Assembly (NCBI GenBank): GCA_035555435.1
Contig: DATMGN010000005.1
Location: 1 to 64,000 of the forward strand
Reading direction: 5' to 3'
Length of the DNA stretch: 64,000 nt
Origin: 73-13 sp035555435
GTDB taxonomy: Bacteria; Actinomycetota; Actinomycetes; Actinomycetales; Microbacteriaceae
Positions 17,350 through 25,415 of this stretch are shown in pieces. Both the position numbers and the translations under genes were made by a program. The stretch's first letter is position 1, and the number at the start of each line of letters is the position of its first letter. The notes under the pieces were generated by a model, which was not told where the DNA came from, did no database searches, and was given only the letters and a program-made list of their open reading frames with translations.

Positions 17350-18384
17350 ATGATCACATCCGCACTGCGCCGCGGCCGGACCCGGGGCATCCTTGCCGCG
17401 ACCGCCGCCATCGGCGTCGCCGCCCTGCTCACCGCCTGCGCCGGCGGCACCGCTCCCGCCGCGACGACCGAGCCCACCACCGACGGCTCCGCCGCGGTCG
17501 ACCCGCACGCCCCCGAGCTGACCAGCATCAAGGTCACCGGCATCGTGGGCCCCGGCGGCACGATCCCGCTCATCCTCGCCGCCGACAAGTTCGGCCCGGA
17601 GTACGGCCTCGAGATCGAGTTCGTCCCCGCCGACAACTCCGGCGTCGCGACCACCCAGGTCATCGCCGGCGACGTCGCCGCCGCCAACTCCTCCTACTTC
17701 GGCGTCATCGACGCGATCGCGCAGGGCCTGCCGCTCGTCGTCATCGCCGAGGGCTGGGCCTCCACCCCGGAGACCGGCTACCTCATGGCGCGCGCCGGCA
17801 GCGACATCGAGACGCTCGCCGACCTCGAGGGCAAGACGGTCAACGTCATCTCGCTGACGAGCTCCCACTCGATCAAGCTCCGCGACTCGATGATCGCCGA
17901 GGGTCTCGACCCCGAAGCCGTCAACTGGGTCGAGCTCCCCTACTCTGAGGTCGCCGCGGCCTTCGACCAGGGCACCATCGACGCCTCGAGTGCCGTCGGC
18001 CCGACGCTCGCCGCCGTGCTCGGCGCTGGTGCCACGATCGTCTTCGACTACGGCGCAGGCGCCTACGAGGGCATGGCGGAGTCCGGCTGGGTCTCCTCGA
18101 CCGACTTCGTCTCGAAGAACCCGAACACGGTCGCCGCGTTCCAGTGCGCGATCTTCGCCGCGCAGGGCGCGCTCCACGAGGACCGCGCGCTCTACGAGGA
18201 GTACTTCCAGAAGGCGCTGGGCGCGCCCGAGGCCGCCGCGAAGGCCGACGTCATGCTGAACTTCCAGACGACGAACCGGATCGACGCGCTCAACCGCAAC
18301 ATCGAGGTCTACCAGGCGAGCGGACTGCTCGGCCAGGCCATCGACTTCGCGGACCACACCCTCGCGGCTCCGGCCAACTGCTGA
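17350..18384 (+). CDS. ABC transporter substrate-binding lipoprotein (NMT1/TauA-like), copy 2
   Basis: Lipoprotein of 344 residues with the lipobox LLTAC and an NMT1-like domain nearly colinear with copy 1 (16150-17175). The start ATG has GAAGAGAGAAG just upstream; a longer frame from 17302 runs back into the promoter and is rejected. Unlike copy 1 it has its own promoter, and the two permease genes follow after four bases, so this copy belongs to the complete transporter. Differences between the copies are spread through the gene, so the duplication is not brand new. The two may bind different ligands for one membrane channel. Confidence 0.88.
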   Translation: MITSALRRGRTRGILAATAAIGVAALLTACAGGTAPAATTEPTTDGSAAVDPHAPELTSIKVTGIVGPGGTIPLILAADKFGPEYGLEIEFVPADNSGVATTQVIAGDVAAANSSYFGVIDAIAQGLPLVVIAEGWASTPETGYLMARAGSDIETLADLEGKTVNVISLTSSHSIKLRDSMIAEGLDPEAVNWVELPYSEVAAAFDQGTIDASSAVGPTLAAVLGAGATIVFDYGAGAYEGMAESGWVSSTDFVSKNPNTVAAFQCAIFAAQGALHEDRALYEEYFQKALGAPEAAAKADVMLNFQTTNRIDALNRNIEVYQASGLLGQAIDFADHTLAAPANC

Positions 18385-18388
18385 TCCG

Positions 18389-19207
18389 ATGACGAGCACC
18401 ACGGCCCCGCGTCAGGCACGCCGACCTTCCCGGTCGGGCGCGATCTGGCGCGGGGTCGCGGGCGTCCTCGGGCTGTCGATCGTCCTCGAGATTGTTTCTC
18501 GGTCGGGGATCGTCGATCAGAAGTATCTGCCCCCGTTCTCCGAGGTCATCGTCCGCTCCTTCACACTGTGGGGCGATCAGCAGTTCCGCGATGATGTCGC
18601 GAGCACGCTGCTGACCTATCTCATCGGTCTGGGCATCTCGATCGTCATCGCGGTCCCGCTGGGCGCGCTGTTTGGCATGTCGCGTCCGATCTACCGGGGT
18701 GCGCGGGCGGTCATCGAGCTGCTGCGCCCCATCCCGCCGGTCGCGCTCATCCCGCTCGTGCTGCTCATGCTCGGCTCGGGCATGGAGATGAAGGTCGTGA
18801 TCGTGGTGTTCGCCGCGGTGTGGCCGATCATGTTCAACACGCTCTATGGCGTGCACGACGTCGACCCGTATGCCAAAGACATGGCCCGCAGCTTCGGGAT
18901 CGGCCGGTTCGGCATCATCCGCCGCATCGTGATCCCCTCGGCCGCACCGTTCATCATGACCGGGGTGCGCATCTCCTCCTCGATCGCGCTCATCGTCGTC
19001 ATCACGGTCGAGCTCATCGCCGGTGGGGCGCAGGGCATCGGCGCGTACATCTCGCGCCTGCGCGGCTCCTACAACGATGCCGCCGACACCTACCTCTCGG
19101 TCCTGGCCGCCACGATCATGGCCGGTCTCATCGGACTGTTGATCAACCTCCTGATCGGCTGGTTCGAACGCCGATTCTTCGGCTGGGAAGCGAGGGACAG
19201 CGCCTGA
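18389..19207 (+). CDS. ABC transporter permease (TauC/SsuC-like)
   Basis: Membrane protein of 272 residues with about six hydrophobic segments and the binding-protein-dependent permease signature (ARSFGIGRFGIIRRIVIPSA, an EAA-like loop). It forms half of the channel with the next gene. ELLRPIPPVALIPL is typical of the taurine/sulfonate/nitrate subfamily. It starts four bases after the binding-protein stop, and its stop overlaps the next ATG. Confidence 0.88.
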   Translation: MTSTTAPRQARRPSRSGAIWRGVAGVLGLSIVLEIVSRSGIVDQKYLPPFSEVIVRSFTLWGDQQFRDDVASTLLTYLIGLGISIVIAVPLGALFGMSRPIYRGARAVIELLRPIPPVALIPLVLLMLGSGMEMKVVIVVFAAVWPIMFNTLYGVHDVDPYAKDMARSFGIGRFGIIRRIVIPSAAPFIMTGVRISSSIALIVVITVELIAGGAQGIGAYISRLRGSYNDAADTYLSVLAATIMAGLIGLLINLLIGWFERRFFGWEARDSA

Positions 19208-20061
19208 TGTCCACCACCTCCACCCGCACCCTGGCGACCCGGGCCCTGCGCGCCGACGGTGTGCGCCCGGCGTGGCAGCGCGCGCTCGTGTCGATCGCGT
19301 ACTTCGTGATCCCGATCGCGGCGATCCTGGGCATCTGGCAACTGGTCGTCGTGCTCAGTCCGCCGGCACCGTTCTTCCCCGCCCCGTTCGCGATCATCGG
19401 CAACCTGTGGGAGCTGCTGTTCGGCAGCGACAAGGCGGTGCAGCAGGTCTTCGTCGGGGAGTTCCTGCAGACCGTGGGCCGGATGGCGCTCGGATTCGCC
19501 CTCGGCGCGATCTGGGGCGTCATCATCGGCACCGTGATGGGCCTGAGCCGCGGCACCCGCGAGACGATCAACCCGATCGTGGAGTTCCTGCGCTCGATCC
19601 CGGCGACCGCGACCCTGCCGCTGTTCATCATCCTGCTCGGCGGCGGCGACGACATGCGCGTCGCGTTCATCGCCTACGGGGTGTCCTGGTTCGTGGTCAT
19701 CAACACCGCGCAGGGCGTCGGCTCGATCCACAAGACGATGCTCGACCTCGGCAAGGTGTTCCGGGTCTCCCCGGCTCGGCGCCTGTTCGCGATCATCCTG
19801 CCCGCGGCGATGCCGAAGATCTTCGCGGGACTGCGCATCGCGAGCACCGCGGCACTGCTGCTGGCGATCGTGTCGGAGTTCATGCTCGCCTCCAACGGCA
19901 TCGGCTACATGCTGGTCCAGGCACAGGGCCGATTCCAGCTGCTCAACATGTGGTCGTGGATGCTCGCCCTGGCGATCCTCGGCCTGATCATCAACTCCCT
20001 GCTCGAGTTCATCGAGGGCAAGGTGCTGGCCTGGCACCGGCTCTCCCGCCAGCGGACCTGA
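19207..20061 (+). CDS. ABC transporter permease (TauC/SsuC-like)
   Basis: Membrane protein of 284 residues and second channel subunit. It has an N-terminal helix (LVSIAYFVIPIAAILGIW), the EFLRSIPATATLPLF motif and an EAA-like loop (FRVSPARRLFAIILPAAMP). The start ATG overlaps the previous stop by one base (TGATG); a longer open frame upstream lies in the other permease gene and is not used. Two different permeases imply a heterodimeric channel. Confidence 0.87.
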   Translation: MSTTSTRTLATRALRADGVRPAWQRALVSIAYFVIPIAAILGIWQLVVVLSPPAPFFPAPFAIIGNLWELLFGSDKAVQQVFVGEFLQTVGRMALGFALGAIWGVIIGTVMGLSRGTRETINPIVEFLRSIPATATLPLFIILLGGGDDMRVAFIAYGVSWFVVINTAQGVGSIHKTMLDLGKVFRVSPARRLFAIILPAAMPKIFAGLRIASTAALLLAIVSEFMLASNGIGYMLVQAQGRFQLLNMWSWMLALAILGLIINSLLEFIEGKVLAWHRLSRQRT

Positions 20062-20071
20062 AGGACGCATC

Positions 20072-20869
20072 ATGACCGAAACGACCACCACGACTGCCGC
20101 GGTGCGCGTCGACCACGTGTCGCACACGTACGGCAGCGGCCCCAGCGCCCACCACGCCATCTCGGACCTGAACTTCTCGGTCCAGCCCGGCGAGTTCGTC
20201 TCGATCGTCGGCCCATCGGGCGCCGGCAAGACCACCCTCCTGCGCACGCTCGCCGGTCTCCTCAAGCCCAGCGAGGGCGCGGTGTGGGTCGACGGCAAGA
20301 AGACCAACGGCGTACCGCCGGGCATGGCCATGGTCTTCCAGGACTACAGCCGCTCACTGCTGCCCTGGCTGACCGTGGAGAAGAACGTCGGCTTCCCCCT
20401 CGCGGAATCCAAGACTCCCAAGGCCGAGCGCAAGGCGATCGTCGCCGAGTCGCTGGAAGCCGTCGGCCTCGCCGGCTTCGGCAAGCGCTACCCCTGGCAG
20501 CTGTCCGGCGGCATGCAGCAACGCGTCGCGATCGCCCGCGCCCTGGCCTACCGCCCCTCGCTCATGCTCATGGACGAGCCCTTCGCCTCCGTGGACGCCC
20601 AGACCCGTGAGGGTCTGGAAGACCTCGTGCTGAAGATCCGCGACACCTACGGCATGACGATCCTGTTCGTCACCCACGACATCGACGAGTCCGTCTACCT
20701 CGCCAACCGCGTGCTCGTGCTCTCCCGCCCCCCGGCACACATCGTCGAGGACATCCGAGTCGACCTGCCCGAGCCGCGCGACCAGATCACCACCCGCGAG
20801 AACCCCGACTTCATCCACCTCCGCGGCCACGTCGCCCGCCTCATCCACGGTGGTGGGGCCACGAAGTGA
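20072..20869 (+). CDS. ABC transporter ATP-binding protein (TauB/SsuB-like)
   Basis: ATPase of 265 residues with Walker A GPSGAGKTT (residues 47-55), Q-loop VFQDY, signature LSGGMQQR, Walker B LMLMDEP and H-loop THD. It powers the importer formed with the two permeases and binding proteins upstream. Its GTGA end overlaps the GTG start of the alcohol dehydrogenase gene, so import and oxidation are translationally coupled. Confidence 0.9.
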   Translation: MTETTTTTAAVRVDHVSHTYGSGPSAHHAISDLNFSVQPGEFVSIVGPSGAGKTTLLRTLAGLLKPSEGAVWVDGKKTNGVPPGMAMVFQDYSRSLLPWLTVEKNVGFPLAESKTPKAERKAIVAESLEAVGLAGFGKRYPWQLSGGMQQRVAIARALAYRPSLMLMDEPFASVDAQTREGLEDLVLKIRDTYGMTILFVTHDIDESVYLANRVLVLSRPPAHIVEDIRVDLPEPRDQITTRENPDFIHLRGHVARLIHGGGATK

Positions 20870-21990
20870 CGACGCCTCGAGCGTCTGAGGGCACGGGCCG
20901 GGAAGCCCGCGCCGCGGTCATGACCGGCTACCTCGAGCCCTTCGAGGTCGGCGTGATCCGGATGCGGGCGCCCGGCGACGGCCAGGTGCTCGTGCGCACG
21001 GCGGCGACGCCGTTCTGCTCGACCGACTGGATGGGCTGGAAGGCGATGCGCCGCACCATCCCCCCCGTCGTGCTCGGCCACACGGCGGTCGGCACGGTCG
21101 AGGCCGTCGGCGCTGGAGTGTCCCACTTGGCTGTCGGCGACCGCGTGCTCGTCGCCGGCACGCCGCAGTGCGGCGAGTGCTTCTACTGCGGGATCGGCCG
21201 GCCCGACCAGTGCGATCTGCTCATGGGCGGTGGGCCGAACCCCGTCGTCGCGGACATGGCGGACGGCCGTGAGGTCCGCGCGGCGGGGCTCGTCGGCGCG
21301 TACTCGGAGCGCATGCTCGTGCTCGGGGTGCAGACGCATCGCCTCCCCGACGACCTACCGTTCGAGACCGCCTGCCTGCTCGGCTGCGGCGTCTCGAGCG
21401 CGCTCGGCGCGATCGAGAACATCGCGCGCGTCGCACCCGGCCAGTCGGTCGCGATCCTCGGCCTCGGCCACATCGGCCTGTGGGCCGTCCAGGGCGCGAG
21501 GCTCGCGGGTGCCGGCGAGATCATCGGGATCGACGGTCATGGCGGTCGGCGCGCGCTCGCGGCGCAGATGGGTGCGACGCAGCTCGTCGACCCGACTGCC
21601 GGCGACAGCGTCGACGCGGTCCGTGCACTGACCGAGGGCCGCGGAGCGGACGTCGTCATCGAGGCGGCCGGCCCGGAGATCGCGCAGCGCCAGGCGGTGC
21701 TCATGTCGCGCCGCGCGGGCACGGTCGTCCTCATGGGCGTGCAGCACGCGACGTCGGAGGTCATCCTGCCGCAGGGGCTGCTGACGACGACGGGCCGCGA
21801 GATCCACGGCTGCCAGAACGGCCGGATCACGCCCGACGTCGACTTCCCGCGCTGGATCGGCTACCTGCAGGACGGGCGCCTCGACCCGGCGCACTTCGTG
21901 ACGCGCACGTACCGGATCGATGAGGCCGATGAGGCACTGCGGCGCTCGATGGCGCTCGATGACGTCAATGGCGTGTTCACCGCGTTCTGA
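20866..21990 (+). CDS. Zinc-dependent alcohol dehydrogenase (MDR family)
   Basis: Protein of 374 residues with C51 and H72 in the catalytic-zinc positions and the structural-zinc cysteines C102, C105, C108 and C116. The cofactor loop is GLGHIG. It is a paralogue of 1308-2426, with the same PFCSTD opening and the same loss of glutamate after the histidine (GHTA). The start is a GTG overlapping the ATPase stop by four bases. As last gene of the transporter operon it may oxidise the imported compound or its demethylated product. Confidence 0.85.
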   Translation: MTTPRASEGTGREARAAVMTGYLEPFEVGVIRMRAPGDGQVLVRTAATPFCSTDWMGWKAMRRTIPPVVLGHTAVGTVEAVGAGVSHLAVGDRVLVAGTPQCGECFYCGIGRPDQCDLLMGGGPNPVVADMADGREVRAAGLVGAYSERMLVLGVQTHRLPDDLPFETACLLGCGVSSALGAIENIARVAPGQSVAILGLGHIGLWAVQGARLAGAGEIIGIDGHGGRRALAAQMGATQLVDPTAGDSVDAVRALTEGRGADVVIEAAGPEIAQRQAVLMSRRAGTVVLMGVQHATSEVILPQGLLTTTGREIHGCQNGRITPDVDFPRWIGYLQDGRLDPAHFVTRTYRIDEADEALRRSMALDDVNGVFTAF

Positions 21991-22006
21991 TCGGAACGCG
22001 ACCGCG

Positions 22007-22474
22007 TCACTCGGTCCGGCTGCGTCCGGCGAGCGCGAGCGCGTCGGCAAGCTCCGCGAGGATCGCCGCGGTCCGCGCGAGCTCCTCATCGGAGGCCGTC
22101 GTGAGCGGGTCCAGGTGCGCCGCCCACACGCCGCGGATGCGGTCGAGGTTGACCTGCGCCTCGTCCGTCGGGTAGACGTGCACTTCGCGGGCGTCGCCGA
22201 GCACGGTCTCCTTGCGCGCGAGTCCCTTTTCGACGAGTGCGGCGATGCGGGTGGAGGTGTTGCTCTTGTGCTGGCCGAAGGTGCGGGCGATCTCGCTCAC
22301 GGTGGTGCCGGGTCGTTCCATGACGATGCGCATGATGTCGGCCTCGGAGCGGGTGACGTGGACGAATCCTTCGCGCGGGACGGTGACCTCGTGCTGCAGG
22401 AAGCGGAACACCTCGATGATGCGCTCGCCGATCTCGCCGAGGGATTCGGCGCGAGCGGGTTGTGTTTCGGTCAC
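22007..22474 (-). CDS. MarR family transcriptional regulator
   Basis: Regulator of 155 residues with a MarR winged helix (TRSEADIMRIVMERPG, VSEIARTFGQHKSNTSTRI, VEKGLARKETVLGDAREV). The start is a GTG. It is divergent from the flavin monooxygenase gene, and the 82-base spacer holds a 21-bp palindrome, so it probably represses both itself and that gene. A phenolic ligand would be usual for this family, but none can be assigned here. Confidence 0.86.
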   Translation of the reverse strand: MTETQPARAESLGEIGERIIEVFRFLQHEVTVPREGFVHVTRSEADIMRIVMERPGTTVSEIARTFGQHKSNTSTRIAALVEKGLARKETVLGDAREVHVYPTDEAQVNLDRIRGVWAAHLDPLTTASDEELARTAAILAELADALALAGRSRTE

Positions 22475-22477
22475 GAG

Positions 22478-22507
22478 TTGAGTGTAGCCACGACTTATAG
22501 TTACAAT
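22478..22507 (+). promoter_or_regulatory. Predicted promoter of the flavin monooxygenase gene
   Basis: TTGAGT (22478-22483) and TACAAT (22502-22507) lie 18 bases apart, upstream of the gene at 22557. The -10 box falls inside the MarR palindrome, so repressor binding would exclude polymerase. Confidence 0.5.
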
Positions 22508-22515
22508 ACCTATAA
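22495..22515. promoter_or_regulatory. Candidate MarR operator
   Basis: A 21-bp inverted repeat with outer arms TTATAG (22495-22500) and CTATAA (22510-22515) and partly symmetric inner bases (TA/TA). It is AT-rich in an otherwise GC-rich region and sits in the marR/monooxygenase divergent promoter. Confidence 0.65.
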
Positions 22516-22556
22516 CTAGTCCGAGGGCCCTCGCCCCATCCGAAACGGAGACGAAG

Positions 22557-23786
22557 ATGTCCCTCCAGGAACGCCTCTCGACCTATCAGCCGACGCCTGA
22601 CGAGCTCGTGGCCGCCGCTCGCGCGCTGCGCCCGCGACTGCGGGAACTGCAGGACGAGCACGCGCAGCTCGGCACCTACGGCCCCGAGATCCACGAGTAC
22701 TTCGTCGAGCATCGCTTCTACGACATGCTGCGCCCCAAGCGCTACGGCGGCCTCGAGGTCGACCTCGAGACGTTCTTCCGGGTCTGCATCGAGATCTCCC
22801 GCGGCGACCCCGGTGTCGGCTGGTCGTTCGAGCTCGGCGCGAGCCACGCCTACCAGTACGCGTCGCACTTCCCCCAGGAGTCCCAGGACGAGGTCTTCGG
22901 CTCCGCCTACCCCTTCATCTCGCCCTCGCGCGCCTTCCCCCTCAAGTCGAACGTGACGAAGGTCGAGGGCGGCTACCGCGTGAGCGGCCTGTGGGACTAC
23001 AACTCCGGCTGCACCTACGCGACGCACACGATGCCCGTCGCACCGGTCACGCTCGAGGACGGCACCGTCCAGCTGTGGATGTTCGTCATCCCGCGAGACG
23101 AGTTCACGATCCTGAAGGACTGGGGCTTCGGCAAGACGATCGGCCTGCACGCGTCCAGCTCGAACTCGATCGAGATCGACGACGTCTTCGTCGCTGACCA
23201 CAACGCCGTCCAGTTCAACTTCAAGGACATCGTCTGGGGTGACCAGGGCACCCCGGGCTGGCAGATCCACCAGAACCCGCTCTACCTCGGCCGCACCGCC
23301 GCCGTCTTCATCGCGGGCCTCACGCAGACCCAGGTCGGCAACGCGCTCGCGTGCATGGACGAGTGGCTCGAGCTGATGGAGCGCGGCACCAGCTTCGCGC
23401 CCCGCGGCCCGCGCATGGAGTCGCAGTTCTACCACCAGTGGACGGGCGAGATCGTGTCCGCGGCGGAGGCATCCGAGACGCTGCTGCTCGGCGCGATCCG
23501 CGAGTACATGCGGCTCAACGCCGCGTGGACCGAGGGCGGCGCCGAGTTCACCGCGGCCGACGACGTGCGCATCCGCGGCCAGATCATCCGGGCCGCGCAG
23601 CTCGCGCAGCAGGCGATCGAGACGGCGTTCATGTACGGCGGCACCTCGTCCGTCGCGCTCGCCGGCAAGCGGATGGGCAAGTACTACCAGGACGCGGCGA
23701 TGTACCGCACGCACATCGGATACATGCCCGACGTGCTGCTGACGAACCTCGGCCGCGTGATCAGCGGCCAGCCGCTCCAGATGTGA
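22557..23786 (+). CDS. Acyl-CoA-dehydrogenase-fold flavin-dependent monooxygenase, oxygenase component
   Basis: Protein of 409 residues in the acyl-CoA dehydrogenase fold (N-terminal helices, middle beta domain about residues 125-235, C-terminal helical bundle). It is of the group D flavin monooxygenase type (HpaB/HsaA/DszC-like). Context decides this: the next gene is a flavin reductase, overlapping by one base, and no CoA ligase or ETF gene is near. Such enzymes use reduced FMN or FAD supplied by the reductase to hydroxylate phenols or oxidise heteroatoms. GGAGACGAAG precedes the ATG. A second member lies at 25408. The substrate is unknown. Confidence 0.8.
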   Translation: MSLQERLSTYQPTPDELVAAARALRPRLRELQDEHAQLGTYGPEIHEYFVEHRFYDMLRPKRYGGLEVDLETFFRVCIEISRGDPGVGWSFELGASHAYQYASHFPQESQDEVFGSAYPFISPSRAFPLKSNVTKVEGGYRVSGLWDYNSGCTYATHTMPVAPVTLEDGTVQLWMFVIPRDEFTILKDWGFGKTIGLHASSSNSIEIDDVFVADHNAVQFNFKDIVWGDQGTPGWQIHQNPLYLGRTAAVFIAGLTQTQVGNALACMDEWLELMERGTSFAPRGPRMESQFYHQWTGEIVSAAEASETLLLGAIREYMRLNAAWTEGGAEFTAADDVRIRGQIIRAAQLAQQAIETAFMYGGTSSVALAGKRMGKYYQDAAMYRTHIGYMPDVLLTNLGRVISGQPLQM

Positions 23787-24367
23787 TGACGACCGGTTCG
23801 CAGAACGCCATGCACGAGTCCCCCGCGTCGATCGCCGACGAGACCCTGGTCCCCGACGGCTCCCTCTCGCTCGAGGGGCTGTCATCGGAGGACTTCCGCG
23901 CCGCGTTCCGCAACCATGCGGCGGGCGTCGCGGTCGTGACGGCGGATCCCGGCGACGGGCCCGTCGGTATGACCGCGACCTCGGTGTTCTCGGTCAGCGC
24001 GACCCCGCCGCTGCTCGTGTTCTCCGTCTCGGAGTTGTCGTCGGCGACGCCGGGGATCCTCGCGTCGGACTCGGTCGTCGTGCACCTGCTCGGCGCCGAC
24101 CAGGCGGCGATCGCGAAGCACTTCGCGACGAGCGGCATCGACCGCTTCGCCGACGACTCGCTGTGGGATCGCCTGCCGACCGGCGAGCCGTACATCCCGT
24201 CGGCCCACGCGTGGATCCGCGGCACGATCGTCAACCGCTTCACCGCGGGCAGCTCGACGCTCGTCGTCGTGAACGCGACCGACGCGACCTACCCCGAGGA
24301 CGCGCAGCCGCTCGTGTACCACAACCGCACGTGGCACGCCCTCGGCGAGCACTCCCGGCTCGACTGA
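23786..24367 (+). CDS. Flavin reductase family protein (FMN-binding)
   Basis: Protein of 193 residues with the flavin-reductase domain (FRNHAAGVAVVTADP, GMTATSVFSVSATPPLLVFSV, IASDSVVV-like strand, HAWIRGTIVNRFTAGSS). It reduces FMN/FAD with NAD(P)H for the monooxygenase encoded just upstream. The first 40 residues are a loosely structured extension. The ATG overlaps the monooxygenase stop by one base (TGATG). It is probably the only reductase for both monooxygenases in this region. Confidence 0.84.
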   Translation: MTTGSQNAMHESPASIADETLVPDGSLSLEGLSSEDFRAAFRNHAAGVAVVTADPGDGPVGMTATSVFSVSATPPLLVFSVSELSSATPGILASDSVVVHLLGADQAAIAKHFATSGIDRFADDSLWDRLPTGEPYIPSAHAWIRGTIVNRFTAGSSTLVVVNATDATYPEDAQPLVYHNRTWHALGEHSRLD

Positions 24368-24410
24368 CCGCGGCGGTCTGAGCGCGCGCAGCAGTCGACG
24401 CGTCTGACGC

Positions 24411-25415
24411 CTACTGGACCTTCGCGATCCAGTCGAGCACGGGCTGGATGGCCTCGTCCGAGTTCTTCTCGAACATCATCGCGTGGCCGTTGCCGTGCAC
24501 GCCGTGGTCCGCGAAGTTGACGAACTCCGCCGAGCCCCCGGCCGCGTTCACGTAGTCGGACATGAGGTGTCCCCACGAGGTGAACGGCGAGGTCTCGCCG
24601 ACCATGACGACGACGGGGATGCCCGCGAGGTTCGGCAGCTTGTGGGTGCCGGGCTCGGCCGCCTCGAGCGCGGCGGTGTCGCTCACGGGCGGGTCGTAGG
24701 TCAGCGCGGCCTTGGCGAGGCCGTAGTCGAGCTTCATGCCGGGACCGAACTCGCCGAAGGGCGGGCCCATGGGCTCGATCGCGACGACGGCCTTGACGAG
24801 CTCGGGGCGGGCGTCGGCGACGAGCCAGCCGGCGGGGCCGCTCGCGGAGTGCGTCACGAGGATCGCGGGGCCGATGCGGTCGAGCAGCCGCGAGATGCGG
24901 TCCTGGTCCAGGCGCTGCGACTCCGCGAGGTCGGCCGGGAAGAAGCCCATGCCGGCGACCATCTGGTCGAGCGTCGGGTCGCCGATGCGCTGCTCCCACA
25001 CGCCCTGGTCGTGGCCGGGGATCTCGGCGGAGAAGAGGCCGAGCGCGAGCTCGTAGGCGAACATCGGGCCGGGCTCGCCGACGATCTCGGGGTGCGCCCA
25101 GGAGCGCCCGTGACCGGGGCGGTCGACGCCGTAGACGAGGTAGCCCTCGTCGACGAAGCGGCTGAACCAGCCGGGTCGCCCGTCCGGGGTGCCGAGCCAG
25201 TCGGTCAGCTGCCCGCCGCCGCCGTGCACGAGGACGAGCGGGTACGGCTTGGTGATCTCGGCCGGAGCCTCCCACCGGACGTACAACGGCGCGCGCTGCG
25301 AGTGCATGCCCTGGGGGTTTTCGACGATCTCGCCGGGGATCCAGAAGTGGCCGCCGCGGCTGGTGCGCAGCGGGTAGTGCTCGAACTCCTTGGGGAGCGA
25401 TGCGGCCTCAGGCAT
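24411..25415 (-). CDS. Alpha/beta hydrolase
   Basis: Protein of 334 residues with the oxyanion region LVHGGGGQ, a nucleophile elbow reading THSASGPAGW, and a late NFADHGVHGNGHAMM that supplies a catalytic histidine. The elbow is T-x-S-x-S rather than the usual G-x-S-x-G. It may hydrolyse an ester or lactone, or cleave a C-C bond after ring opening. The start ATG lies inside the last eight bases of the upstream monooxygenase gene, so the two are co-translated. There is no signal peptide, so it is cytoplasmic. Confidence 0.8.
   Translation of the reverse strand: MPEAASLPKEFEHYPLRTSRGGHFWIPGEIVENPQGMHSQRAPLYVRWEAPAEITKPYPLVLVHGGGGQLTDWLGTPDGRPGWFSRFVDEGYLVYGVDRPGHGRSWAHPEIVGEPGPMFAYELALGLFSAEIPGHDQGVWEQRIGDPTLDQMVAGMGFFPADLAESQRLDQDRISRLLDRIGPAILVTHSASGPAGWLVADARPELVKAVVAIEPMGPPFGEFGPGMKLDYGLAKAALTYDPPVSDTAALEAAEPGTHKLPNLAGIPVVVMVGETSPFTSWGHLMSDYVNAAGGSAEFVNFADHGVHGNGHAMMFEKNSDEAIQPVLDWIAKVQ

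Noticed and set aside
22557..23786. Acyl-CoA dehydrogenase of fatty acid oxidation
   Set aside because: The adjacent overlapping flavin reductase and the lack of CoA ligase, hydratase or ETF genes favour a monooxygenase.
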